Below, piece after piece: positions 38,614 to 46,536 of a stretch of DNA of 64,000 bases (position 1 is the stretch's first letter; each line of letters opens with the position of its first letter). A program made the translations under genes and the position numbers. This DNA is from PNON01 sp963757065. Lineage in GTDB: Bacteria > Chloroflexota > Anaerolineae > Anaerolineales > Anaerolineaceae. Location: contig CAVWQC010000007.1 of the NCBI GenBank assembly GCA_963757065.1, positions 186,001-250,000 of the forward strand, given 5' to 3'. The notes under the pieces are model-generated. The model ran no database searches. It was not told the origin of the DNA and worked only from the letters and a program-made list of their open reading frames with translations.

Positions 38614-39972
38614 ATGAATAAATGGTTCGAACAAGCTCTTTTTTATCACATCTACCCGCTGGGATTCTGTGGAGCCCCGGCAGCCAATGATTTCCAATCG
38701 CAGCCAGTTTCCCGGCTGGATAAAGTGGGAGATTGGCTGGATCATATTCAGGGCATGGGCTTGAATGCTATATACCTTGGACCACTCTTTGAATCCACAT
38801 CGCATGGATACGACACCGCGGATTATTACACCGTGGATCGGCGTCTGGGCACGAACGAGGATCTTGCAAAGTTGAGCCGGGATTTGCATAAGCGGGGAAT
38901 GCATTTAATTCTGGATGGGGTCTTCAACCATGTAGGACGTGATTTTTGGGCATTCAAAGATGTGATCGTATATGGTGAAGCCTCCAGATATAAGGACTGG
39001 TTCAGCAACCTGCGTTTTGGCCAGTCCAGCCCATACAATGATCCATTTTCATATGAAAGCTGGAATGGCCACTTCAACCTGGTCAAGCTTAACCTGGATA
39101 ACCCTGAGGTCAAAGATCACTTGTTCAAGGCAGTAGCGATGTGGATCAGGGATTTTGGCATTGATGGATTAAGGTTGGATACTGCGGATTGTCTGAATAT
39201 GCAGTTCATCCGGGAATTATCTGCTTTTTGCCGGGGAATCAGACCAGATTTCTGGATGATGGGTGAGGTGATCCATGGGGATTACCGTCATTGGGTGAAC
39301 GCAAAAGCTCTGGATTCCGTCACCAATTATGAAGCCTATAAGGGATTGTATTCCAGCCATAATGATGCCAATTATTTTGAGATCGCCTTTTCATTGAACC
39401 GTCAGTTTGGTGATGGTGGAATATATGAAGATTTATTACTCTATTCTTTTGCTGATAACCACGATGTTGATCGTGTGGCCAGTTCCCTGAAAGATGCATC
39501 ACATCTGATGCCCCTGTATACCATCCTTTTCACCATGCCGGGCATTCCTTCCATATACTATGGAAGTGAATGGGGCATCACCGGATCAAAAGAAAAGGGC
39601 GGCGATGCAGCATTACGACCGGAACTCGATCTGGCAGATTTACAAAATAACCCGGGCAAGGAAAACCTGGTTCCATGGATAAAGTCTCTCACCGATCTGC
39701 GCAAACGATCCCAGGCGCTGCACAGTGGAAAATATCGCCAGGTGCATGTTGACCACAGACAGTTTGTATTTGCCCGGTATACAAATGACGAAGTAGTTCT
39801 GGTGTGTGTCAATTCTGCCGAAAAGCCTGCGGTACTGCATCTCGACCTTAAGTCTTTTTCGGGTAAGCGATTGCTGGATATGCTTAATCCGGCGATCAGT
39901 TTTCAAATTGAAAATGGGAACAGCATAGTCACTTTGGCTCCGAATTCCGGACGAATATTCAAGCTTGAATAA
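38614..39972 (+). CDS. GH13-family alpha-glucan-acting enzyme
   Basis: 452 residues with an alpha-amylase barrel and small C-terminal beta domain. The four GH13 regions are seen: DGVFNHVG (I), GLRLDTAD with the nucleophile Asp189 (II), MMGEVIHG with the acid/base Glu218 (III) and FADNHDVDR with the stabiliser Asp284 (IV). No signal peptide is present, so it acts in the cytoplasm. It lacks the N-terminal domain of cyclomaltodextrinases. Closest by eye are small maltogenic amylase or oligosaccharide hydrolases; specificity cannot be read. Shine-Dalgarno AAAGGACAAATTA. Likely repressed by the TetR protein upstream. Confidence 0.9.
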   Translation: MNKWFEQALFYHIYPLGFCGAPAANDFQSQPVSRLDKVGDWLDHIQGMGLNAIYLGPLFESTSHGYDTADYYTVDRRLGTNEDLAKLSRDLHKRGMHLILDGVFNHVGRDFWAFKDVIVYGEASRYKDWFSNLRFGQSSPYNDPFSYESWNGHFNLVKLNLDNPEVKDHLFKAVAMWIRDFGIDGLRLDTADCLNMQFIRELSAFCRGIRPDFWMMGEVIHGDYRHWVNAKALDSVTNYEAYKGLYSSHNDANYFEIAFSLNRQFGDGGIYEDLLLYSFADNHDVDRVASSLKDASHLMPLYTILFTMPGIPSIYYGSEWGITGSKEKGGDAALRPELDLADLQNNPGKENLVPWIKSLTDLRKRSQALHSGKYRQVHVDHRQFVFARYTNDEVVLVCVNSAEKPAVLHLDLKSFSGKRLLDMLNPAISFQIENGNSIVTLAPNSGRIFKLE

Positions 39973-40093
39973 ACATTGTTCCTCAATTGAAAGATTAATG
40001 GATAAGATATTTCTACAAAAATCAATGGCAAATATTCATTGAATGCTACAATAATTGTATATATTCCAGATGGAAATACATAAAAGGATGACC

Positions 40094-40849
40094 ATGACTA
40101 CCAGACAGGTTAAGAAGATATTGCACAGCACCCCGACTGTTGAAGGTGCAGGCGTGAACTTGAACCGGGTGTTTGGTTTTGGAAAGACCAGGGATTTTGA
40201 CCCGTTTTTACTACTGGATGATTTCCGTTCACCCAACCCTGAGGATTACCTGGCGGGGTTTCCCTGGCACCCCCATCGCGGGATAGAAACGATCACCTAT
40301 ATGCTGGATGGCCTCGTTGAACATGGTGACAGCATGGGCAACAAGGGTGTCATCAAACCGGGTGAAGTGCAGTGGATGACTGCCGGCAGCGGGATTATTC
40401 ACCAGGAAATGCCCAAGGGTGATAAAGTGGGCAAAATGGGCGGATTCCAATTATGGGCCAACCTGCCAGCAAAAGACAAGATGATGGATCCGCGCTACCG
40501 GGAAGTTAAAAGTTCGGAAATTCCGGAGGTGCAGCTGCCAGGCGGCGGTGTTGCCCGCGTTATTGCCGGGGAAGTGAACGGAATAAAAGGTCCGGTGAGG
40601 GATATCGTTATCGATCCGGCTTATATGGATGTGCGTTTACCTGCCCATGCCAGTTTCAGTCATCCGACAGTTCAAGACCACACAGTATTTTGCTATGTCT
40701 ATGAAGGATATGGAAAATTCCTACCGCAGGGCACTGCCCTGGCTAAGAATGGCGATCTGGTACTCTTTGAAGAAGGTGATGAAGTCGTCATTTCTGCAGT
40801 GGATGAAGTCTTTGAAATTCTTGTTAATATCCGGGAAACCGCTGCATGA
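40094..40849 (+). CDS. Pirin family protein
   Basis: About 251 residues forming two cupin domains. The N-terminal iron site is clear: FPWHPHRGIETITYMLDGLVEHGDS and GSGIIHQEMP, supplying the His, His, His and Glu ligands. The segment FQLWANLPAKDKMMDPRY is conserved in the family. Bacterial pirins act as quercetinase-like dioxygenases or redox-linked regulators. Start 40094 is chosen because AAAGGA lies five bases before it; in-frame ATGs at 40055 and 40088 are weaker. Confidence 0.92.
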   Translation: MTTRQVKKILHSTPTVEGAGVNLNRVFGFGKTRDFDPFLLLDDFRSPNPEDYLAGFPWHPHRGIETITYMLDGLVEHGDSMGNKGVIKPGEVQWMTAGSGIIHQEMPKGDKVGKMGGFQLWANLPAKDKMMDPRYREVKSSEIPEVQLPGGGVARVIAGEVNGIKGPVRDIVIDPAYMDVRLPAHASFSHPTVQDHTVFCYVYEGYGKFLPQGTALAKNGDLVLFEEGDEVVISAVDEVFEILVNIRETAA

Positions 40850-40956
40850 GCCGGTAGCCTGGTATGGACCGATCGTGATGAACACCCAGGCGGAGCTTGG
40901 ATGTTGCAATGCTGGAATTGCGAAACGATACTTTTATTAAATTCAAAGGATAAAAC

Positions 40957-41337
40957 ATGACCAGAAAAAATGTTGTAAGTGATAAAGCACCAGCAGCCAT
41001 TGGCCCCTATTCCCAGGCGATCTGGGCGGGGGATCTTTTGTATCTCTCCGGGCAGACCCCCATTGATCCGCCACTAAAAAAGCTGGTGGAGGGGGATATC
41101 AAGGCGCAAACAGCCCAGGCATTTAATAATCTGGAGGCAGTACTCACAGAAGCTGGCTTATCCATGGAGAATGTCATCAAATGCAATGTTTACTTAACAT
41201 CCATGAGCAATTTCAGCGGAATGAACGAAGTCTACCAGACCCGCTTTCAAGCACCTTATCCGGCTCGCACAACCGTGGCTGTCTTTGAACTGCCTCTTGG
41301 AGCATTGGTTGAGATCGAGATGGTGGCAAAAAAATAA
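40957..41337 (+). CDS. ridA: RidA-family enamine/imine deaminase
   Basis: 126 residues, the standard RidA (YjgF/YER057c/UK114) length. Conserved: APAAIGPYSQAI, LYLSGQTPID, NLEAVLTEAGLSMENVIKCNVYLTSM, and the active-site Arg in YPARTTVAVFELPLGALVEIEMVA. It hydrolyses reactive 2-aminoacrylate-type enamines formed by PLP enzymes. Shine-Dalgarno AAAGGATAAAAC. An intrinsic terminator follows at 41408. A decayed copy of its last 115 bp lies beyond the tRNA genes at 42262. Confidence 0.94.
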   Translation: MTRKNVVSDKAPAAIGPYSQAIWAGDLLYLSGQTPIDPPLKKLVEGDIKAQTAQAFNNLEAVLTEAGLSMENVIKCNVYLTSMSNFSGMNEVYQTRFQAPYPARTTVAVFELPLGALVEIEMVAKK

Positions 41338-41407
41338 CAGTTACCCTCTAACGAATATATTACTATGATCCACAAATCCCTCGAACAATAATAGTCAATG
41401 ATCAAAG

Positions 41408-41436
41408 AACTCGCCGTCTCTGGCGAGTTTTCTCTT
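41408..41436 (+). terminator. Intrinsic terminator after ridA
   Basis: Eight-bp stem AACTCGCC / GGCGAGTT (41408-41415 and 41422-41429) with a six-base loop, followed by TTCTCTTT. It ends the ridA transcript before the small CxxC gene. Confidence 0.85.
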
Positions 41437-41536
41437 TAGATTCTTAATGATTTTCAATGCGCAATTGGCAAGATATTTGCACTAGATCTACTGATTCAAA
41501 TACATTAGACCATATGATGCAATTGGAGGTGGACAA

Positions 41537-41749
41537 ATGAGTATTCAGCAATATTCAGTCGAAGTTCAATGCGATTATTGTGATGAAGTCATTCGACTTT
41601 CCGGGAAAAGACGAGATGATTCCAATGTTTCCGTCCTGCGGAATAAAATTGAAAGGATGGGTTGGAAGACGACCAACGTCCGTGTAGAAGGAAAGCTGCA
41701 AACGATGGATTTTTGTCCGTGTTGCCTTACAGAACATTCTATGGTGTAG
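41537..41749 (+). CDS. Small CxxC/CxxC putative zinc-binding protein
   Basis: 70 residues with CDYCDE near residue 12 and CPCC near residue 61, a pattern that would bind one zinc between N- and C-terminal knuckles; the middle is a charged helix (DDSNVSVLRNKIERMGWKTTNVR). A strong Shine-Dalgarno TTGGAGGTGGACAA precedes the ATG. TTGCAC (41477) and TACATT at 18-bp spacing upstream are a possible promoter. The gene stands alone between the ridA terminator and the tRNA leader. No family recognised. Confidence 0.65.
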   Translation: MSIQQYSVEVQCDYCDEVIRLSGKRRDDSNVSVLRNKIERMGWKTTNVRVEGKLQTMDFCPCCLTEHSMV

Positions 41750-41879
41750 GTTTTTGCAAATAGTTTTATAACTATTTTCGAAGTGTAAATACGGTTGCTC
41801 CATATTTGCGCTATAACGTGAATTGACGGGATGTCTACCACGAATGGTTTTTTGTCGATATTGAATTGGTAACTTTATA

Positions 41880-41908
41880 TTGACTCGATATTCTCGTTGT
41901 GCTATAAA
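41880..41908 (+). promoter_or_regulatory. Strong promoter of the Gln-leader/tRNA-Gln unit
   Basis: TTGACT (41880-41885) and TATAAA (41903-41908) with an exact 17-bp spacer. The ATG of the Gln-rich mini-ORF is at 41917, eight bases after the minus-10, so transcription should start at or next to the start codon. No other promoter-like sequence lies between here and the tRNA genes. Confidence 0.82.
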
Positions 41909-41916
41909 TATTCATT

Positions 41917-42000
41917 ATGAATTCTAATTTCTTCCAGCAGCAATTCCAGCAAAGCCAAAGCAAAGCATTTGGGCATTTTGTGTTGCTGAAGAAGGATTAG
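41917..42000 (+). CDS. Gln-rich 27-residue leader peptide upstream of tRNA-Gln genes
   Basis: ATG at 41917, TAG at 41998. The peptide MNSNFFQQQFQQSQSK continues AFGHFVLLKKD and has six Gln in eight codons (residues 7-14), encoded CAG CAG CAA, CAG CAA, CAA, so both Gln codons are sampled. There is no Shine-Dalgarno, and the promoter position implies a leaderless message. A terminator and two tRNA-Gln genes reading exactly these codons follow on the same strand. This is the layout of an amino acid attenuator leader: scarcity of charged tRNA-Gln would stall ribosomes here. Too short for statistical proof of coding, but codon content and context agree. Confidence 0.75.
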   Translation: MNSNFFQQQFQQSQSKAFGHFVLLKKD

Positions 42001-42042
42001 TTTCATAGAGAACTTTTTTCAAAGACAACCGGGATGCCAATG
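41966..42042 (+). promoter_or_regulatory. Candidate antiterminator pairing in the tRNA-Gln leader
   Basis: Leader bases CATT..GGCAT (41966-41969 and 41972-41976, in codons 17-20, just after the Gln codons) are complementary to ATGCCAATG at 42034-42042 inside the terminator hairpin, giving nine pairs with a two-base bulge; G-U pairs can extend it into the 5' terminator arm. A ribosome stalled on the Gln codons would leave 41966-41976 free and favour this pairing; one that reaches the stop at 42000 would cover it. Found by eye only. Confidence 0.5.
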
Positions 42043-42060
42043 AGCACCCCGGTTTTTTTT
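42028..42060 (+). terminator. Intrinsic terminator between the Gln leader ORF and the tRNA-Gln genes
   Basis: Stem ACCGGG / CCCGGT (42028-42033 and 42048-42053) extended by TGC / GCA (42035-42037 and 42044-42046) across a one-by-one mismatch, followed by eight Ts ending at 42060. The first tRNA begins at 42063, so these tRNAs can only be made by transcripts that pass this hairpin, unless a promoter is hidden within it. Confidence 0.85.
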
Positions 42061-42062
42061 AT

Positions 42063-42133
42063 TGGCGGTTAGTCTAGTGGCAGGACACGAAGCTCTGGAC
42101 TTCGTAGGTGTGGTTCGAATCCACGACCGCCAG
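42063..42133 (+). tRNA. tRNA-Gln, anticodon CTG
   Basis: Acceptor TGGCGGT / ACCGCCA with the U1-A72 pair typical of bacterial tRNA-Gln. The anticodon stem CGAAG / CTTCG is perfect with loop CTCTGGA, so the anticodon is CTG (reads CAG). The T-arm is TGTGG-TTCGAAT-CCACG. Discriminator G at 42133; CCA is not encoded. It begins two bases after the T-run of the leader terminator. Confidence 0.95.
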
Positions 42134-42149
42134 CCTGGAATATTGATGA

Positions 42150-42220
42150 TGGCGGTTGGTCTAGCGGCAGGACACGAAGCTTTGGACTTCGTAAGCGTGG
42201 TTCGAATCCACGACCGCCAG
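42150..42220 (+). tRNA. tRNA-Gln, anticodon TTG
   Basis: Nearly identical to the preceding gene, 16 bp downstream. Acceptor TGGCGGT / ACCGCCA, anticodon stem CGAAG / CTTCG with loop CTTTGGA, anticodon TTG (reads CAA), and T-arm GCGTGG-TTCGAAT-CCACG. Discriminator G, no encoded CCA. A tandem duplication that has diverged at the wobble base; probably co-transcribed with the CTG tRNA. Confidence 0.95.
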
Positions 42221-42261
42221 CTCAGGAAACAGGAAATGCAAAAGATAAGGTAAGACGGAGT

Positions 42262-42376
42262 GAACTAAGTCTATCAGACCCGCTTTAAGGTAACTTATCC
42301 GGCTCAAACAATCGTCGCGTTATTTGAATTCCCTCCATGAGTATTGTTATGGATGGAGATGGCCTTGAAAAGGTAA
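42262..42376 (+). pseudogene. Decayed duplicate of the 3' end of ridA
   Basis: The stretch GAACTAAGTCTATCAGACCC and onward to GGATGGAGATGGCCTTGAAAAG aligns base by base with 41223-41335 of the intact ridA gene, from GAACGAAGTCTACCAGACCC to GAGATGGTGGCAAAAAAA. It has many substitutions and an early stop. Only the last third of the gene is present. It lies 41 bp after the second tRNA-Gln, so ridA sequences flank the small CxxC gene, leader and tRNAs. Confidence 0.8.
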
Positions 42377-42479
42377 ACCCTATCCTTGATTATAGTAACC
42401 AATAACTTAAAATTATGTGTCTTGTCATAATCACTTCGGTTAGAATATATTAGTAATTCTCATTTCGGAGTGATCATCT

Positions 42480-44453
42480 ATGACTTATCCCATCATACAG
42501 CGCGAGCTGACCATACACCTTCATAATTGCAATTGGTACTTGCGTCCCATTGAGGAAAAAAATATCCTGGGGCCAGTGGATTATGGTTGGCATCGTTATC
42601 GCCTTTATCCAGATAGCTTCACTTTTGGAGAGGGATTGCTGGCTGGCAGCAGCATCCCCGGATCCCGTCGGCTTGTGTTTTGTGCCTGGTCGCCGCAATG
42701 GGAAGGATTTTACACATCCAGCATGGGTGGAGCCGCGTATACTTTTCATGGAGTCGGGGTAAATTACGTGGCTTTAAGGGGAAAGGCTCAAGAAACCAGT
42801 GTTCTATTACTTAATCACAAATTTGGTGAAATCCAGATCCGGATGGAGCCAATCAATGTGGAAGCCCTTTGGACCGGTTATGCTGATGCAGAAGGAAGGT
42901 CTTTGATCGGTTACTTTGCTCTTCAACAAGCTCTCTTCGATCGATATTCATCAGAATATCCTCAAGGAAAAATACGAATCTGCGCCGTTGGACCAGCAGC
43001 CAAATACACACAGGAAGGAGCGATCGGATCCACCCCGGCCAAAAAGGGATTGCTATCTTCAGTAGTAGATTGGGCTGGCCGAGGCGGTTTAGGTTCACGC
43101 TTGCTGCAAAATCATAATATTGCAGCGATCATTTTTGGCGGTGAATGGGAGGACCCGGATCTACGGGATTCAGCAGAAATAGACAATTACTTTATGGAAC
43201 ACTTCGGCCAGAAAACGATCCAAACCGATATTGCACTCACGGAAAAATACCGGTACGTGCCGCAATTTGAAACTGGCGGGACTTTTGGCATCAATATGCG
43301 TGACTTGAATGAACGAATTCTCAGCTTCAACTACAACAGCATCTACCACTCTGATAAAGAACGGCTTGAGCAACACAAAAATTTCATCCTGGACCACTAC
43401 TTAGAACAGTTCAACGAAGAAACCATTAAACCGAAGCATTTTCAACACTGCGGTGAGCCCTGCCCGGTCGTTTGTAAAAAGATGAAGGATATTTACAAGA
43501 AAGATTATGAACCGTATCAGGCACTTGGACCGCAGATCGGAGTTTTCGATCAACGGGCAGCCGAAAAGATCAACGACTATGCTGATGCCATGGGCTGCGA
43601 CGCAATACAGACAGGCGGCACATTGGCCTGGATAATGGAGCTTGTCGCACAGGGACAAATTCCGCCTGAGGATTTTGGTTTTCCGCCCAAAAATGAGATG
43701 AAATTTGATTTCGCGTCCAGTACGAATGACTTTGACCTGGTGATGGACAGCTCCAAAAATGCAGATTATGCGCATGCCGTGTTGGAGACTATATTATTAA
43801 ATCCGAAGTGTGAGATTTTTCGAAATGGCATCCGCTCTGCAGCCAAGGCTTTGGATAAACGTTACGGGATCAGAAGTATTGACAGTGCAGTTTATATTCC
43901 GCATGGCGAAGATGGACATATGGTTCCGAATCAGTACTGGGTGGCAGGTATGTTGAGCCCGATGCCGATGATGGGTAAGTATTATGTCTATTATGAGGGA
44001 AAGTTCATGCCTCCATATGAATTAGGGCGTAAAAACGTGGAACGCATGACTTATGAACTTTTCAGCGATAACAGTGGTATTTGCCGCTTTCATCGTAAGT
44101 GGGCTGAGTCGATCACTGACGAAATCCTGTGCGCCCATTATGGTTTGGATGTAAATTACAAACATCACCAGTTTGAACTCGCTAAATCGATCCATACAGA
44201 CGAGTCGCCGAAAAGCGTTTACTGGGAAAGCAGCCGGGTGGCAGACCTGATCTTTTCCGGCCTTGAACAGTGGGAGCTGTATGGACTCAAAGACCCCATT
44301 CTGCTGGATTGGTTAGCACGCTTCCGGGAAGACAGATCCGCCGCAGCCCTGGCCTGGTGGAAGGAAGTGCTGCGTGGAATTCAAGATGCCTTCATTGATG
44401 GAGCGGATAAGATCGCTGATGTGCTTACTCCAGGTCAAGTAAAGAAAACTTAG
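42480..44453 (+). CDS. Aldehyde:ferredoxin oxidoreductase family (tungsten/molybdenum) enzyme
   Basis: 657 residues of the AOR family, which oxidises aldehydes to acids with ferredoxin using a bis-pyranopterin tungsten cofactor. The N-terminal pterin-binding part is seen in GSRRLVFCAWSPQWEGFYTSSMGGAAYTFHGVGVNYVALRGKA. The [4Fe-4S] ligands are Cys324, Cys328 and Cys332 (CGEPCPVVC) and a distal Cys535 (SGICRFH). The first spacing is CxxxC rather than the classical CxxC. Substrate is unknown; no ferredoxin or MoaD gene is adjacent. The start follows TTCGGAGTGATCATCT. Intact, standing alone. Confidence 0.87.
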   Translation: MTYPIIQRELTIHLHNCNWYLRPIEEKNILGPVDYGWHRYRLYPDSFTFGEGLLAGSSIPGSRRLVFCAWSPQWEGFYTSSMGGAAYTFHGVGVNYVALRGKAQETSVLLLNHKFGEIQIRMEPINVEALWTGYADAEGRSLIGYFALQQALFDRYSSEYPQGKIRICAVGPAAKYTQEGAIGSTPAKKGLLSSVVDWAGRGGLGSRLLQNHNIAAIIFGGEWEDPDLRDSAEIDNYFMEHFGQKTIQTDIALTEKYRYVPQFETGGTFGINMRDLNERILSFNYNSIYHSDKERLEQHKNFILDHYLEQFNEETIKPKHFQHCGEPCPVVCKKMKDIYKKDYEPYQALGPQIGVFDQRAAEKINDYADAMGCDAIQTGGTLAWIMELVAQGQIPPEDFGFPPKNEMKFDFASSTNDFDLVMDSSKNADYAHAVLETILLNPKCEIFRNGIRSAAKALDKRYGIRSIDSAVYIPHGEDGHMVPNQYWVAGMLSPMPMMGKYYVYYEGKFMPPYELGRKNVERMTYELFSDNSGICRFHRKWAESITDEILCAHYGLDVNYKHHQFELAKSIHTDESPKSVYWESSRVADLIFSGLEQWELYGLKDPILLDWLARFREDRSAAALAWWKEVLRGIQDAFIDGADKIADVLTPGQVKKT

Positions 44454-44493
44454 TTGTTAATTCAGAAATATAAGTAAAGCGCTAGGAAAGTAT

Positions 44494-45060
44494 TTATTTC
44501 AATCCTAATTGCTGGCCTTTTTCCAGCAATTCAATGGATTCCTTGATCCGTTTATATTTCGTTTCCGGACGTTTGGCCGAGATGATCCACAGGATGAACT
44601 GCTTTTGAAATGTGGATTTCAACTGATGGAAATACTTTCTAGCCGGTTTATTTTTCTCAAGGGCATCTTCAAATTCAGGTGGCATTTCTATTTGAGGTCG
44701 AGGTTGATATGTCTTTTCCCATTGACCATTCTTTTTGGCTGCTTCAATTTTGGCCAGGCCAATCTCTGTCATCCGCCCGGAGTTGATCAGCTTTTCAATC
44801 CGTGCCTTATTTGAGGCAGACCACTTGCTGTTATCGTTACGGGGCGTAAATTTCCGGGCATACTGCTCCTCATCGATCTTTTTGATGATGCTGTCGATCC
44901 ACCCGAAGCATAAGGCTTCAATCACAGCGTCTTCGTAGTCGATCGATGGCTGTCCGGATCCTTTTTTGTGGAACACCAGCCAGACACCGGTTGACCGATC
45001 ATGATTTTTTTGCAGCCATTCCCGCCATTCTGCAGGAGTTTTGGAGTAGTTAAATTCCAT
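44494..45060 (-). CDS. YdeI/OmpD-associated family protein
   Basis: About 188 residues matching the YdeI family: TPAEWREWLQKNHDRSTGVWLVFHKK, IDYEDAVIEALCFGWIDSIIKKIDEEQYARKFTPRNDNSKWSASNKARIEKLI and the C-terminal YFHQLKSTFQKQFILWIISAKRPETKYKRIKESIELLEKGQ. Function is poorly defined; members have been linked to resistance against cationic peptides. Start at 45060 (MEFNYSK) follows AAGGGTGATTCCC; an upstream in-frame ATG at 45096 is less likely. Monocistronic. Confidence 0.85.
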   Translation of the reverse strand: MEFNYSKTPAEWREWLQKNHDRSTGVWLVFHKKGSGQPSIDYEDAVIEALCFGWIDSIIKKIDEEQYARKFTPRNDNSKWSASNKARIEKLINSGRMTEIGLAKIEAAKKNGQWEKTYQPRPQIEMPPEFEDALEKNKPARKYFHQLKSTFQKQFILWIISAKRPETKYKRIKESIELLEKGQQLGLK

Positions 45061-45341
45061 GGGAATCACCCTTTTTTGTTCATGTGAATCACTCAATATA
45101 CAATTATCTACAATTTTCCGAAATCTATATTATATTTTCTCTCATAAACCAAATATAAGCCCTGTAGTTTTTTAACGGAAGAAAAGTCAGGACAAAAATG
45201 ATATTATATTTTATGGATTTATTAAAGAAATCGAAGTGTTATATTATTAAGTACTGTTATTTGGCGATCTTTAGCTGGGCATTTCTCTTATTATCCATGT
45301 CATCATTTTAGGTCAAGTCGAGCATTGGGAAAAATATAATT

Positions 45342-46536
45342 ATGAAGACAAAACTTACTAATCTCTTTGTGGAATTTTTTCAAAGTGAACAAGCATCTGG
45401 AGTAATTCTGATCGTATGCACAATAATATCGATCACTCTTGCTAATTCCTTTTATGGCAAGGGTTACCTGGATTTCTGGCAAACTAAAGTTGGATTTGAA
45501 ACAAGCAGCATTACATTGAAATTTACCGTCGAACACTGGATAAACGACGGGTTGATGGCTATATTTTTCCTGCTAATTGGGCTTGAAATTGAAAGAGAAC
45601 TTTATATCGGAGAATTATCCGACTTAAAAAATGCGAACTCTCCCCATATTTGCTGCAATCGGAGGTATGTTAATTCCTGCTGTACTTCATTTTATATTCA
45701 ATCGGGGAACATTAACCCAGGCAGGTGTTGGCATTCCAATGTCAACCGATATTGCTTTTGCGCTCGGGGTGCTTGCTCTCCTGGGTGGTAGAGTGCCAAT
45801 ATCACTAAAAGTATTCCTTACTGCCCTTGCCATTATTGACGACCTGGGTGCGATTGTCATTATTGCCCTGTTTTATGTAGGCGATTTCTCGTTACTGTAT
45901 TTTTTGTCAGCTTTGGGGATTTTTGCAGGGTTATTGATTCTAAATCGGCTACATGTAAACTGGCTTCCTTTTTACATCATTCCTGGAATCATCATGTGGT
46001 ACTTTATGCTTAAATCTGGTATCCATGCATCCATAGCAGGAGTTCTCCTGGCTTTTGTTATTCCATTTGCAGGTGGTAATGAAAATTCTCCATCATATAA
46101 GTTAGAACATTTTATAAATAAACCTGTTGCCTTTATCGTCATGCCGCTATTTGCGCTTGCCAATACCGGTATCGTTCTGACAGGAAACATGATGGGAGGT
46201 TTAATAACCTCAAATAGCCTAGGAATTTTTTCCGGGTTGTTTATTGGTAAACCGTTGGGTATTGCATTGTTTAGTTTCCTGGCCGTAAAGACTGGCATCT
46301 CTCAATTACCAAATGAGGTGAATTGGAAGCATATCATCGGCGCTGGTTTCCTGGGTGGTATCGGATTTACCATGTCGATTTTTATAACTTTAGTGGCTTT
46401 TGGGAATCTTGAAATCATCCAAAGTTCAAAGATCAGTATTTTGCTTAGTTCCCTTATGGCTGGGACTGTAGGTTTTATCATTTTGAAAAGTGTAACAACC
46501 AAATCAGTTGAGACAGTAGAAAACCCAGATATGTAA
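45342..46536 (+). CDS. nhaA: NhaA-type Na+/H+ antiporter (frameshifted)
   Basis: About 398 residues, the normal NhaA length, with about 12 helices. Features: FFQSEQASGVILIVCTIISITLANS, DGLMAIFFLLIGLEIERELYIGELSDL, PIFAAIGGMLIPAV, STDIAFALGVLALLGGRVPISLKVFLTALAIIDDLGAIVIIALFY with the paired ion-binding Asp residues of the IIDD motif, and GKPLGIALFSF. One extra A in the six-A run at 45625-45630 splits it after residue 96. Exchanges Na+ for protons for pH and salt balance. No adjacent regulator. Confidence 0.92.

Noticed and set aside
41917..42062. T-box riboswitch in front of the tRNA-Gln genes
   Set aside because: No T-box consensus (AGGGTGG-type bulge) and no specifier-loop architecture are seen; the Gln-rich ORF with a 17-bp-spaced promoter explains the region better.
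41223..42376. Integrated element using tRNA-Gln as attachment site, flanked by ridA repeats
   Set aside because: No integrase or mobile gene lies in the segment and no tRNA 3'-end duplicate is present; the repeat is of ridA, not of the tRNA.
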